Shown: positions 1 through 5,381, counted from the stretch's first letter. The stretch: DNA of 5,510 nucleotides from Bog-473 sp035483935 (GCA_035483935.1 DATHPK010000271.1:1-5510), one strand, 5' to 3'. Made by a program: numbers and translations. The notes: generated by a model from the letters alone, not told the origin.

Positions 1-155
1 CCGCCGCCACGGTCCAGGCCGGCACGAGCAGCGGCGGGCTCCCGATCGGGATCCAGCTGATCGGGCCCCAGCACGGCGACCTGGTGGTGCTCCGCACGGC
101 GGCGGCTCTCGAGGCCGCCCTCGACCTGGATACGCTCGCACCGTTGCCGGCCTGA
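1..155 (+). CDS. Amidase-signature enzyme, C-terminal end (partial)
   Basis: The frame beginning at base 3 is open from the window edge to the TGA at 153-155 and gives the last 50 residues of a protein. It contains GTSSGGLPIGIQLIGPQHGD followed by an Ala/Leu-rich helix. This is the typical ending of amidase-signature hydrolases (GatA, AtzF, aryl-acylamidase type), where a G-L-P-x-G-[IL]-Q-L-I-G strand precedes a final helix of the form vLrlAaalE. The family hydrolyses C-N amide bonds with a Ser-cisSer-Lys triad, but that catalytic part lies upstream of the window, so neither substrate nor activity can be judged. The stop is 31 nt before the cupin start on the same strand, which suggests an operon. 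The 5' part is cut by the window edge and is not a truncation of the gene. Family is fairly sure; subfamily is unknown. Confidence 0.85.
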   Translation, partial: AATVQAGTSSGGLPIGIQLIGPQHGDLVVLRTAAALEAALDLDTLAPLPA

Positions 156-186
156 AATCCGCAGAGCAGCTCAAGGAGCAGAACCC

Positions 187-660
187 ATGTCGATCGCCAG
201 CCCCGCCAGCCGTGACATCGTGCGCCTCGTCAGCGAGGACGACGCACCGTGGGCCGACACCGGGATCGGCGTGCTCCTCAAGATCGTCCGTTTCGACGTG
301 GCGCGCGGCACCTGGGTCATCCTCAACCGCTTCCGTCCCGGCGTGCAGCTGCAGACGCACCGCCACACCGGCTCGGTGGACGCGTTCACCTCGGCGGGCC
401 GCTGGCATTACCTCGAGTACGACTTCTACGTGACGCCGGGCTCGTACCTCTTCGAGCCGGCCAACTCGGTGCACACCCTGCACGTGCCAGAGGACAACGA
501 GGGTGACACGGACGTCTGTTTCATCATCGAGGGCGCGCTTTTGAACCTCGCGGCCGACGGCTCGGTCGAGTCCGTCTCGGACGGCCCGAGCACGCTCGAG
601 GCGTACTACGCGTTGCTCGATGCGCAGGGCGACCCCCGCCCCAACGGCATCGTCGTCTGA
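187..660 (+). CDS. Cupin-fold dioxygenase, 2,4'-dihydroxyacetophenone dioxygenase-like
   Basis: This 157-residue protein is a single cupin domain. A metal-binding H58-x-H60 motif (QTHRHTG) sits in the first cupin motif, Glu77 follows in WHYLEYDF, and His96 lies in the second motif (PANSVHTLHVP). The His-x-His, Glu, His set matches the 3-His/1-Glu iron site of 2,4'-dihydroxyacetophenone dioxygenase, which cleaves the C-C bond of an alpha-hydroxyketone with O2 to a carboxylic acid and formate. Family members can act on other ketones or beta-dicarbonyls, so the substrate here is inferred only. The protein is probably cytoplasmic, as no signal peptide or membrane segment is visible. The ATG is supported by AAGGAG at 173-178, 8 nt upstream. 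It lies between the amidase and the P450 with short gaps, consistent with an oxidative catabolic operon. Fold is very likely; exact reaction is moderate. Confidence 0.87.
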   Translation: MSIASPASRDIVRLVSEDDAPWADTGIGVLLKIVRFDVARGTWVILNRFRPGVQLQTHRHTGSVDAFTSAGRWHYLEYDFYVTPGSYLFEPANSVHTLHVPEDNEGDTDVCFIIEGALLNLAADGSVESVSDGPSTLEAYYALLDAQGDPRPNGIVV

Positions 661-686
661 GTCGTTCGGCGTCCGGGGCCACCACC

Positions 687-1880
687 GTGGGGATCGACGC
701 CAGCCGCCTGCTCGATCCGTCGCTGTACGCGGGGGGCGATCCGTTCGCGCTCTACGCCGAGCTGCGCCACGAGGCGCCCGTCCTTCGGGTCGACCGCGAA
801 GGCGGCGGCTTCTGGGCCGTGGCCACCCATGCCGAGGTGTCCTCGATCGGCGCCGATCCCCACGGGTTCTGTTCGTCGAAGGGGATCCTGACCGACGAGA
901 TCGGCACGACCTACGACGACCCGCCGACCATGATGCACACCGACCCGCCGCGGCATACGCGCTATCGCCGACTGGTGCAGCCCGGCTTCAAGCCATCGAT
1001 GGTGCGTCAGATGGAGGCGGGCGTGACGGCCAAGGCGCGGGCCTTGATCGATCCGATCGAGCGCGGTGAACCGGTGGACATCGTGGAGGCCCTGTCCATC
1101 CCCTTCCCGTTGCAGGTGATCTGCGAACTTCTCGGCGTCGACGGCTCGCAGTGGCCGCGCTTCTACGAGTGGTCCGAGGCCGTGATCCCCGGCGAGAGCG
1201 AGCGCACAGAGGACGAGCGCGCCGAGCTGCAGGCCGAGATGTGGGGCTATCTCGTCGGCGTGGCCGAGGAGCGCCGGGCCGCGCCGGCCGAGGACCTGGT
1301 CTCGGTCCTCGCCATGGTGGGCCGCGCGGAGGGTGCGGACGCCGACCAACTGAGCGAGGCGGAGCTGGCGATGTTCCTGATCCAGCTGCTGGTGGCCGGG
1401 AACGAGACCACGCGCAACCTCATCTCTGGCGGGCTGGCGGCGCTGGCCGTCCATCCGGACCAGTGGGCCGCGCTGCGGGCAGACCCCGGGCTCATCCCGA
1501 ACGCCGTCGAAGAATTGTTGCGCTGGACGACGCCGGTCATCTCCTTCATGCGCACGGCGACGGTGGATTGCACCGTGCGGGGCCAAGCGGTGGCGGCGGG
1601 CGATCCGGTGCTCCTGCTCTATGCGTCGGCGAACCGCGACGAAGATGTCTTCGGGCCCGACGCCGACCAACTCCGGGTCGACCGACACCCGAACCCCCAC
1701 GTGAGCTTCGGCTTCGGCCCGCACTTCTGCCTCGGGGCGGCGCTGGCCCGGCTGGAGGGACGCGTCGTGCTCTCCGAGCTGGTGACGCGCTTCCCCTCGC
1801 TCACGCCGGCGGGGCCGGTCGAACGGACGGCCAGTCCGGTGATCGCCGGGGTGCGGCACGCACCGCTCGTCTTCGCCTGA
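687..1880 (+). CDS. Cytochrome P450, bacterial soluble type
   Basis: This is a complete 397-residue class I bacterial P450, the normal length for soluble actinobacterial CYPs, without a membrane anchor. In order: a C-helix H90-T-R92-Y-R94 in DPPRHTRYRRLV, which contacts the haem propionates; the I-helix oxygen-activation motif A237-G-N-E-T-T242; the K-helix ExxR as E276-L-L-R279; and the haem loop FGFGPHFCLGAALAR with Cys348 as the axial thiolate ligand. All hallmark residues are present, so it should be active as an NAD(P)H-dependent monooxygenase with a ferredoxin and reductase encoded elsewhere; none is in the window. The start is GTG, 26 nt after the cupin stop, with only a weak GGGG (675-678) as a Shine-Dalgarno sequence. 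It suits the usual N-terminus (x-LDPxLYAxGDPFALYAELR). The P450 probably hydroxylates an intermediate of the same pathway as its neighbours. CYP family was not assigned. Confidence 0.97.
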   Translation: MGIDASRLLDPSLYAGGDPFALYAELRHEAPVLRVDREGGGFWAVATHAEVSSIGADPHGFCSSKGILTDEIGTTYDDPPTMMHTDPPRHTRYRRLVQPGFKPSMVRQMEAGVTAKARALIDPIERGEPVDIVEALSIPFPLQVICELLGVDGSQWPRFYEWSEAVIPGESERTEDERAELQAEMWGYLVGVAEERRAAPAEDLVSVLAMVGRAEGADADQLSEAELAMFLIQLLVAGNETTRNLISGGLAALAVHPDQWAALRADPGLIPNAVEELLRWTTPVISFMRTATVDCTVRGQAVAAGDPVLLLYASANRDEDVFGPDADQLRVDRHPNPHVSFGFGPHFCLGAALARLEGRVVLSELVTRFPSLTPAGPVERTASPVIAGVRHAPLVFA

Positions 1881-1904
1881 GGTACGACGGTCCGTACGCC
1901 TCAG
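1877..1904. terminator. Hairpin spanning both convergent stop codons; candidate bidirectional terminator
   Basis: CTGAGG (1877-1882) pairs with CCTCAG (1899-1904), and TACG (1883-1886) pairs with CGTA (1893-1896). This gives 10 base pairs with a 2-nt bulge (1897-1898) and a 6-nt loop. The left arm carries the P450 TGA and the right arm the complement of the minus-strand gene's TGA. There is no T-tract on either side, so it would be a U-less terminator, a class proposed for actinobacteria; function is inferred from position. Confidence 0.45.
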
Positions 1905-2347
1905 TCGTCCATCGGGCCGACGGAACCCGTTTCCGACGGCCAGTCGAACGCCAGGCACTCGTGGAACGACAGGCCGTTCCACTGCTCGAGGGCCCGGGTC
2001 AGGGCCTCCGTGACCTGGGACCTCTCCCCCGCCTGCCAACGCTGCAGGTGCTCACCCGCCAGCCGCTCGGCACCGGCAAGCTCCGCCCGGTGGCCCGCAA
2101 TCACCTCTCGACCTGGCTTGGTTCGCCTGCGACCGATGCTCTTGAACGTCGCTCCCTTCGAGACCAGGTCCCAGAATCCATCTCGATAGCCCGTCGACGC
2201 CTCGATGACGTACTGGGCGAGGTCGTGGGGAATTCCCTTGGAACCCGCCATGACGGTCCCCGGGATCCTGGTCCGCTTCCCCCGCGTCGCCCTCCATGCC
2301 GACCGGGGGCGGCCGTGGCGTTCCGCCTTGTAGAACTCGACGCGCAC
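1901..2347 (-). CDS. Conserved-looking hypothetical protein, 148 aa, function unknown
   Basis: I do not recognise a named domain. The protein reads as a genuine coding sequence: a basic N-terminus (residues 1-30 with many Arg/Lys, MRVEFYKAERHGRPRSAW), a motif-like stretch IPHDLAQYVIEA, then GYRDGFWDLVSKGATFKS, a basic GRRRTKPGRE patch, and an Ala/Glu-rich amphipathic helix with scattered Trp. The HDLAQ...GFWdLv-GATF layout resembles small uncharacterised actinobacterial proteins I have seen, but I cannot name the family. No signal peptide or membrane segment is visible, so a cytoplasmic and perhaps nucleic-acid-associated protein is possible from the charge alone. The start is GTG (2347-2345). 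There is no Shine-Dalgarno sequence, but TACGCT lies 6 nt upstream, which would suit a leaderless mRNA. An internal ATG at MAGSKG is a less likely start because the preceding segment looks conserved in style. It is convergent with the P450 gene, with 20 nt between them. Confidence 0.7.
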   Translation of the reverse strand: MRVEFYKAERHGRPRSAWRATRGKRTRIPGTVMAGSKGIPHDLAQYVIEASTGYRDGFWDLVSKGATFKSIGRRRTKPGREVIAGHRAELAGAERLAGEHLQRWQAGERSQVTEALTRALEQWNGLSFHECLAFDWPSETGSVGPMDD

Positions 2348-2353
2348 GCAAGA

Positions 2354-2359
2354 AGCGTA
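2354..2359 (-). promoter_or_regulatory. Candidate -10 element for a leaderless GTG start
   Basis: On the minus strand the hexamer TACGCT fits the TAnnnT -10 pattern and ends 6 nt before the GTG at 2347. Transcription would then begin at or next to the start codon. A TCGACA (minus strand, 2386-2381) resembles a -35 box, but its 21-nt spacing is too long. The same TACGCTTC-N4-GTG layout occurs at 4104-4118. Confidence 0.25.
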
Positions 2360-2379
2360 TCGAGACTTTCGTATCCGGG

Positions 2380-2562
2380 TTGTCGATCGGGCGAGACGAG
2401 GCCGTCGGTCGAATTCTCGATCCGCAAGAGACGGCCAAGGTGCTCGACGACCCGACCCGCTTCCTGATCGTCAACAGCATGGTTGGCGCTACCGTCGAAT
2501 TCGACCCATCGTTCCAGCGCCCGACGACCCGGTTCGCACACCGAAGGAGCACCCGAGAATGA
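2380..2562 (+). other. Coding-like open frame before the SDR gene, ATGA overlap; possible small gene or remnant
   Basis: The plus frame that ends with TGA at 2560-2562 has strong third-position GC bias from about 2380 on (roughly three quarters of its codons end in G or C) and gives a protein-like sequence with ETAKVLDDPTRFLIVNSMVG. The open frame extends back to an ATG at 2296, but that part overlaps the start of the minus-strand gene. TTG at 2380 is the first start outside that gene; neither start has a Shine-Dalgarno sequence. The TGA overlaps the SDR ATG as ATGA, an arrangement often seen in translational coupling. I do not recognise the product. It could be a small gene, the eroded end of a former upstream gene, or only the SDR leader. 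The frame is also the rest of the 211-nt spacer between the two divergent starts (2348-2558), in which I see no strong promoter. Confidence 0.25.
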
Positions 2563-3245
2563 CCGTGACGCTCATCACCGGAGCCAACAAGGGTCTGGGC
2601 TACGAGACTGCCCGCCGACTGACCGAACGAGGGCACGCCGTCTATGTCGGGGCACGCAACGCGAGCCGGGGCGAAGCCGCGGCATCCGCGCTCGGTTGCC
2701 GCTTTGTGCAGCTCGACGTGACGGACGATTCGTCCGTCCAGGCCGCATTGGGTGTCGTCGCAGAACGCGAAGGTCGCCTCGATGTGCTGGTCAACAATGC
2801 GGGCATCAGTACGACCGGCGACGTCACCGGGCCGGTCGCCCTGGGGGTCTTCGACACGAACGTCATCGGCGTCGTCCGGGTCACACAGGCTGCACTCCCG
2901 CTCCTGGAGCGGTCCGAGAATCCCGTGGTGGTCAACGTCTCGAGCGCGCTCGGTTCGTTCTGGGCGGTCACGAATCCGGAGCGACGCCAGTTCCACTTCG
3001 CGAGCATCGTGTACGGCGCCAGCAAGGCTGCGGTGTCAATGCTCACCGTGCAGTACGCCAAGACATATCCCGACATGAAGTTCAACGCCGTCGAACCCGG
3101 CTTCACCGCCACGGAGCTCACCCCGTTCAGTGGAGCCGGACAGCCGGTGGAGATCGGCGCAGAAGTCATCGTGCGCATGGCCACCATCGGCAAGGAAGGT
3201 CCGACCGGTACCTTTCAGGAGGGCGAGGCCGAACTCGCCTGGTGA
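2559..3245 (+). CDS. Short-chain dehydrogenase/reductase (SDR), carbonyl-reductase-like
   Basis: This is a 228-residue Rossmann-fold oxidoreductase. The cofactor loop TGANKGLG is at residues 7-14, the LDVTD adenine-site motif lies around residue 53, NNAG is at 79-82, the serine strand NVSSALGS starts at 126, and Y152-GAS-K156 completes the active site. The gap between Ser129 and Tyr152 is about 23 residues, longer than the usual 13, and the C-terminus runs PGFTATELTP...GAEVIVRMATIGKEGPTGTF..GEAELAW. Both features match the carbonyl-reductase/menthol-dehydrogenase-like bacterial SDRs, usually NADPH-dependent reductases of ketones or aldehydes. The R34-N-A-S-R context after beta-2 (GARNASRG) also favours NADP(H). 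The substrate is unknown. ATG is supported by GAAGGAG (2543-2549), 9 nt upstream. The methyltransferase follows 25 nt after the stop on the same strand, so the two are probably co-transcribed. Confidence 0.95.
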   Translation: MTVTLITGANKGLGYETARRLTERGHAVYVGARNASRGEAAASALGCRFVQLDVTDDSSVQAALGVVAEREGRLDVLVNNAGISTTGDVTGPVALGVFDTNVIGVVRVTQAALPLLERSENPVVVNVSSALGSFWAVTNPERRQFHFASIVYGASKAAVSMLTVQYAKTYPDMKFNAVEPGFTATELTPFSGAGQPVEIGAEVIVRMATIGKEGPTGTFQEGEAELAW

Positions 3246-3270
3246 CCCCGTCGCCTCATCGGCCCCGGCC

Positions 3271-3966
3271 ATGGCGCAGACTTGGGACATGACCCGAGAC
3301 ATCACGGAGCTGCCACGCGCGGTCGATGCGCCGCAAGGAAAGCCGGTGCGGCCGGAGGCGGCCGACAACCAGCGCCTCATGGCCGAGATCCTGGACGACC
3401 CGTCGTCCTGGACCCCCGAGCTCGCCGCGATCACGACACAGGTGTTCGACGCGATGGCCGAGAATTGGGCGGACGAGCGGGGCGGCTATCGGGCAGCGCC
3501 ACTCGCCGACGCACTCGACCGTGGCGGCCCGTTCAAGGACGGACGCTGCTTGGAGATCGGGAGCGGCACCGGAATCCTCACGCCGTACCTCGACGCCGTC
3601 TGGGCGGACGTGGTGTGTGTCGACCTCTCCATGGCGATGATGCGGCGCCGTCTCACCGCTCGTCAGATCCGGGCCGATGCCGGCATGCTCCCCTTCCCCG
3701 ATCGTTCTTTCGAGGTTGTCGTCATCGGCGACGGACCGCTCTTCGCAGATGAGACCGTGCGGGTCCTCTCACGGACCGGCTTGTTGATCTGGTCGAACGC
3801 GCTGGGCAAGGGTGCTCCCTACCACGTGCCGACAACCGATTTGTGGGACGCGTTGGCACGCTCAGACCCGGGGTCGGAGTGGTCGGCGCTCGAGAGCGAT
3901 GCGCTCTGGGGCAGCTGGGTCGTGTTCCGCCGGACCGCGTCCGGCGCCGACAGACGCGGCTCCTAA
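3271..3966 (+). CDS. Class I SAM-dependent methyltransferase
   Basis: This is a 231-residue cytoplasmic protein with a Rossmann-like methyltransferase core. Motif I is LEIGSGTGIL (94-103), which binds S-adenosylmethionine; the acidic residue at the end of beta-2 is Asp118 in VVCVDLS, which contacts the ribose; and the adenine-loop motif is D136-A-G-M-L-P-F142, followed by SFEVVV where most relatives have SFD. An N-terminal helical segment (residues about 25-85, including DDPSSWTPELAA) precedes the core, and the protein ends in a WGSWVVFRR strand. The domain resembles the Methyltransf_11 type; the acceptor (small molecule, lipid or other) cannot be inferred. The start is uncertain: ATG 3271 and ATG 3289 are in frame and neither has a Shine-Dalgarno sequence. 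I chose 3271 as the longest start that does not run into the SDR gene. An earlier ATG at 3130 would overlap the SDR gene by 116 nt. Confidence 0.9.
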   Translation: MAQTWDMTRDITELPRAVDAPQGKPVRPEAADNQRLMAEILDDPSSWTPELAAITTQVFDAMAENWADERGGYRAAPLADALDRGGPFKDGRCLEIGSGTGILTPYLDAVWADVVCVDLSMAMMRRRLTARQIRADAGMLPFPDRSFEVVVIGDGPLFADETVRVLSRTGLLIWSNALGKGAPYHVPTTDLWDALARSDPGSEWSALESDALWGSWVVFRRTASGADRRGS

Positions 3967-4044
3967 GGCTCCCCCCTCGTTTCCCGCGAGCCGCAAGATG
4001 CCTTTGTCTGGTCGCGAGATCGAGCTCTCGGACGATCGCCCTCG

Positions 4045-4084
4045 AACCGGCGTACCGGCGAATCGGCGAACCGGCGAATCGGGG
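4045..4084. repeat. 8-bp tandem repeat, five copies
   Basis: Five consecutive 8-mers read AACCGGCG, TACCGGCG, AATCGGCG, AACCGGCG and AATCGGGG, with at most two mismatches to the consensus AACCGGCG. The period is not a multiple of three, and the array lies in a non-coding spacer just before the predicted promoter of the downstream membrane-protein gene. Copy number could vary by replication slippage; a regulatory effect is inference. Confidence 0.85.
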
Positions 4085-4103
4085 GTCGTTGAAATGGCTT
4101 CGC

Positions 4104-4109
4104 TACGCT
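4104..4109 (+). promoter_or_regulatory. Candidate -10 element for a leaderless GTG start
   Basis: TACGCT fits TAnnnT and ends 6 nt before the GTG at 4116, the distance expected when transcription starts on the start codon. No -35 box at 16-18 nt spacing is visible; TTGAAA at 4089-4094 is too close. The layout copies that at 2359-2345 on the other strand. Confidence 0.25.
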
Positions 4110-4115
4110 TCCCGT

Positions 4116-4517
4116 GTGCGGACGATCCGGGCGGCTTCTATGGGTTGGCTGCGCACGGCGGTGGGCGTCGCTTTGATTGCCGCACCGGGTGCTCCGATGC
4201 AGCTCGCGGGCGCCGAAGAGCCGACCGGGACGGCTCTCCTTCTGATGAGAACGATCGGCATCAGGGATCTGGTCTTGGGTTTGGGGACGGTGAGGGCTGC
4301 ACAATCGACAGATGAATTCGAGGCGCGTCCCTGGGTGAAGGCGACATTGGCGAGCGATGTGCTCGATACCGTCGTAAGCCTTGCGGCGATGAGGTCCATT
4401 GGACGGCGAGATTCCTTGTTGGCTGCGGGATTAGCACTGGCATTCGTCGGCGGCGATCTCCAAGCCCTGCGAACCGCGCCCGAGCGGCGGAGCAGCCCCA
4501 CGACATTCGACGCGTAG
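4116..4517 (+). CDS. Small predicted multi-pass membrane protein, function unknown
   Basis: This 133-residue protein has four hydrophobic stretches, at about residues 9-24, 40-61, 76-92 and 100-113, joined by short charged loops, so it probably crosses the cytoplasmic membrane up to four times. The second stretch contains MRTIGIRDLVLGLG, and the third follows RPWVKATLASDVLDT. A G-x-RDLxLGxG segment followed by a W...D..D segment resembles small uncharacterised actinobacterial membrane proteins (DUF4267-like in style), but I assign no family firmly. GTG 4116 was chosen because it gives the common basic N-terminus (VRTIRAASMGWLR) and lies 6 nt after a TAnnnT box. ATG 4140 (125 aa) and TTG 4089 are alternatives, and none has a Shine-Dalgarno sequence. 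It stands alone, with 149 nt before it and 138 nt after it, so it is probably transcribed by itself. Confidence 0.7.
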   Translation: MRTIRAASMGWLRTAVGVALIAAPGAPMQLAGAEEPTGTALLLMRTIGIRDLVLGLGTVRAAQSTDEFEARPWVKATLASDVLDTVVSLAAMRSIGRRDSLLAAGLALAFVGGDLQALRTAPERRSSPTTFDA

Positions 4518-4624
4518 TACGTCCACATCCGGCGGACGGGGGACGTTTCGGTCCGGGCATGACTTCGACATCCTTCTTGGAGGGTGGTCCCACTTAGGGT
4601 GCTCGTTTTGATAGGAAAGAGGGA

Positions 4625-4639
4625 CATCGACCGTCGATG
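4625..4639. promoter_or_regulatory. Perfect 15-bp palindrome; candidate operator
   Basis: CATCGAC, a central C, and GTCGATG form a perfect inverted repeat ending 2 nt before the Shine-Dalgarno sequence of the secreted-protein gene. The size and symmetry suit a dimeric repressor site. As RNA it could fold into a 6-bp stem with a CCG loop next to the ribosome site. No binding protein is identifiable from the window. Confidence 0.4.
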
Positions 4640-4641
4640 AG

Positions 4642-4647
4642 AGGGGG
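4642..4647 (+). promoter_or_regulatory. Ribosome binding site that decides the GTG 4656 start
   Basis: AGGGGG lies 8 nt before GTG 4656 but only 2 nt before the in-frame TTG at 4650. The spacing therefore favours GTG 4656 as the true start. Confidence 0.6.
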
Positions 4648-4655
4648 TTTTGACG

Positions 4656-5258
4656 GTGCTGCGCTACCGGGTTGCATGGTCGCTCATGCTGGTGAGCCTG
4701 TTCCTTGTGCTGTCGGGAGCAGGGTCAGCGAGTGCCGGGACGGCCGAATCGAGTCCGTCTCCAACGTCGCATCGTGATGCGCCGTCTTGGGAAACGAAGC
4801 TGGGTTCGGGCGTGACGGTCATCGGGACTGGCACCCAGCCGACTCCTGGAACCACCTCCCCCGGGGCGGTCGTCGAGGCGTCAATTGCGGCGGCGAACAC
4901 GGGCCACCTGGCCCAGAGCTGCGCCTTTTATCAGCCTGCTGTTCAGTCGAAGTGTGCTTCGATCGCGGCAAACTCGCCGCCGGTCGCGACACACGAGAAT
5001 TTGTCCCTCGGCTACATCGCCGTGAAGGGAACACAGGCGCTCGTCGGGCTCGTAGGCACGGATTGTGAAAATGGGGCGCGGCCGAGGTGCATCTCGAACC
5101 AGAACGCCGCGAAGTTCCTCTCGTCCGGGCACAGCTTCGGTTCCCTGTATCAGGCAGCCGCCAAGTCTGAAGCATCGCCCGTCCACATGTACTCGCTGAT
5201 CACCTGTGTCAAGGTCGGATCACAGTGGTACGTCTACCTCCCGCCCAGCTCCCTTTGA
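4656..5258 (+). CDS. Secreted hypothetical protein with five cysteines
   Basis: This 200-residue protein has a clear Sec signal peptide: basic start (VLRYR), hydrophobic core at residues 6-19 (VAWSLMLVSLFLVL), and an Ala-Ser-Ala site with cleavage likely after Ala27. A Ser/Thr/Pro-rich linker follows (about 28-65), then a folded domain from about 68. The domain starts with a helix VVEASIAAANTGHLAQSCAFY, contains ALVGLVGTDC and SSGHSFGSLYQAAA, and ends with YSLITCVKVGSQWYVYLP. The helix-then-strands plan and the final WYVY strand resemble NTF2-like/lumazine-binding-like secreted domains, but that is a weak structural guess. Cysteines at 89, 100, 137, 145 and 184 of the precursor suggest two disulfides and one free Cys outside the cell. 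No lipobox is present, so it is not a lipoprotein. The function is unknown. It stands alone and may be controlled through the palindrome just upstream. Confidence 0.75.
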   Translation: MLRYRVAWSLMLVSLFLVLSGAGSASAGTAESSPSPTSHRDAPSWETKLGSGVTVIGTGTQPTPGTTSPGAVVEASIAAANTGHLAQSCAFYQPAVQSKCASIAANSPPVATHENLSLGYIAVKGTQALVGLVGTDCENGARPRCISNQNAAKFLSSGHSFGSLYQAAAKSEASPVHMYSLITCVKVGSQWYVYLPPSSL

Positions 5259-5300
5259 CCCCGTCGAGCGACTCAGCAACAGAGCTCCCCCGCACGGGGT
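5258..5300 (+). terminator. Long-loop inverted repeat at the stop of the secreted-protein gene
   Basis: ACCCCGT (5258-5264) and ACGGGGT (5294-5300) are a perfect 7-bp inverted repeat with a 29-nt loop, starting on the last base of the stop codon. There is no T-tract directly after it, so terminator function is uncertain. Confidence 0.25.
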
Positions 5301-5381
5301 AGACGTCGAATTTACGGACGGGGATTGTCAGCCCGGGTTGGACGCCACCCCCCGGTGGACTGGGTCTCCCCTCCCTGCGAT

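Larger units (their letters stand above)
3967..4115. other. Intergenic spacer after the methyltransferase gene
   Basis: This 149-nt stretch has no convincing gene. It begins with overlapping weak inverted repeats (GCGGCT 3956-3961 with AGCCGC 3989-3994; CTCG 3976-3979 with CGAG 3987-3990) that could terminate the SDR-methyltransferase unit. It continues with CGAGA/TCTCG arms at 4015-4019 and 4026-4030, and ends with an 8-bp tandem repeat and a possible -10 box. Confidence 0.5.
4518..4655. other. Intergenic spacer before the secreted-protein gene
   Basis: These 138 nt hold no gene. ACGTCC (4519-4524) can pair with GGACGT (4541-4546), followed by TT, as a weak terminator for the membrane-protein gene. 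TAGGGT (4595-4600) fits a TAnnnT -10 box but has no -35 box at normal distance. A palindrome and a Shine-Dalgarno sequence close the spacer. Confidence 0.4.

Noticed and set aside
606..2039. Long open frame (477 codons) on the minus strand opposite the P450 gene
   Set aside because: It is the antisense shadow of a high-GC gene: its sequence is Arg/Gly/His-rich, shows no domain, and the plus strand carries every P450 hallmark in this interval.
1151..2467. Open plus-strand frame of 438 codons overlapping the P450 and the following gene
   Set aside because: It is out of frame with the P450, extremely Arg/Gly/Ala-rich, and passes through the oppositely oriented gene; typical of a chance high-GC frame.
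2481..2562. DDPTRFLIV segment considered as an ArsR-type regulator fragment
   Set aside because: Only the few residues resembling the LaDPTRlrIL start of ArsR proteins match; no helix-turn-helix follows.
2052..2996. Minus-strand open frame of 314 codons across the SDR gene
   Set aside because: It is a shadow of the SDR gene and of the minus-strand hypothetical gene in another frame, with no recognisable motifs.
3130..3270. Upstream ATG at 3130 as the start of the methyltransferase
   Set aside because: It would overlap the SDR gene by 116 nt, and the added residues are Arg/Pro/Ser-rich like a shadow frame.
4045..4084. Short repeats considered as a CRISPR array
   Set aside because: The units are 8 bp, directly abutting and without spacers; no cas gene is present.
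4103..4627. Minus-strand open frame of 174 codons opposite the small membrane protein
   Set aside because: The plus strand gives a coherent hydrophobic-segment pattern, while this frame has low-complexity Arg/Ser/Thr composition and no domain.
4650..4655. TTG at 4650 as the start of the secreted protein
   Set aside because: It lies only 2 nt after the Shine-Dalgarno sequence; GTG 4656 has normal 8-nt spacing.
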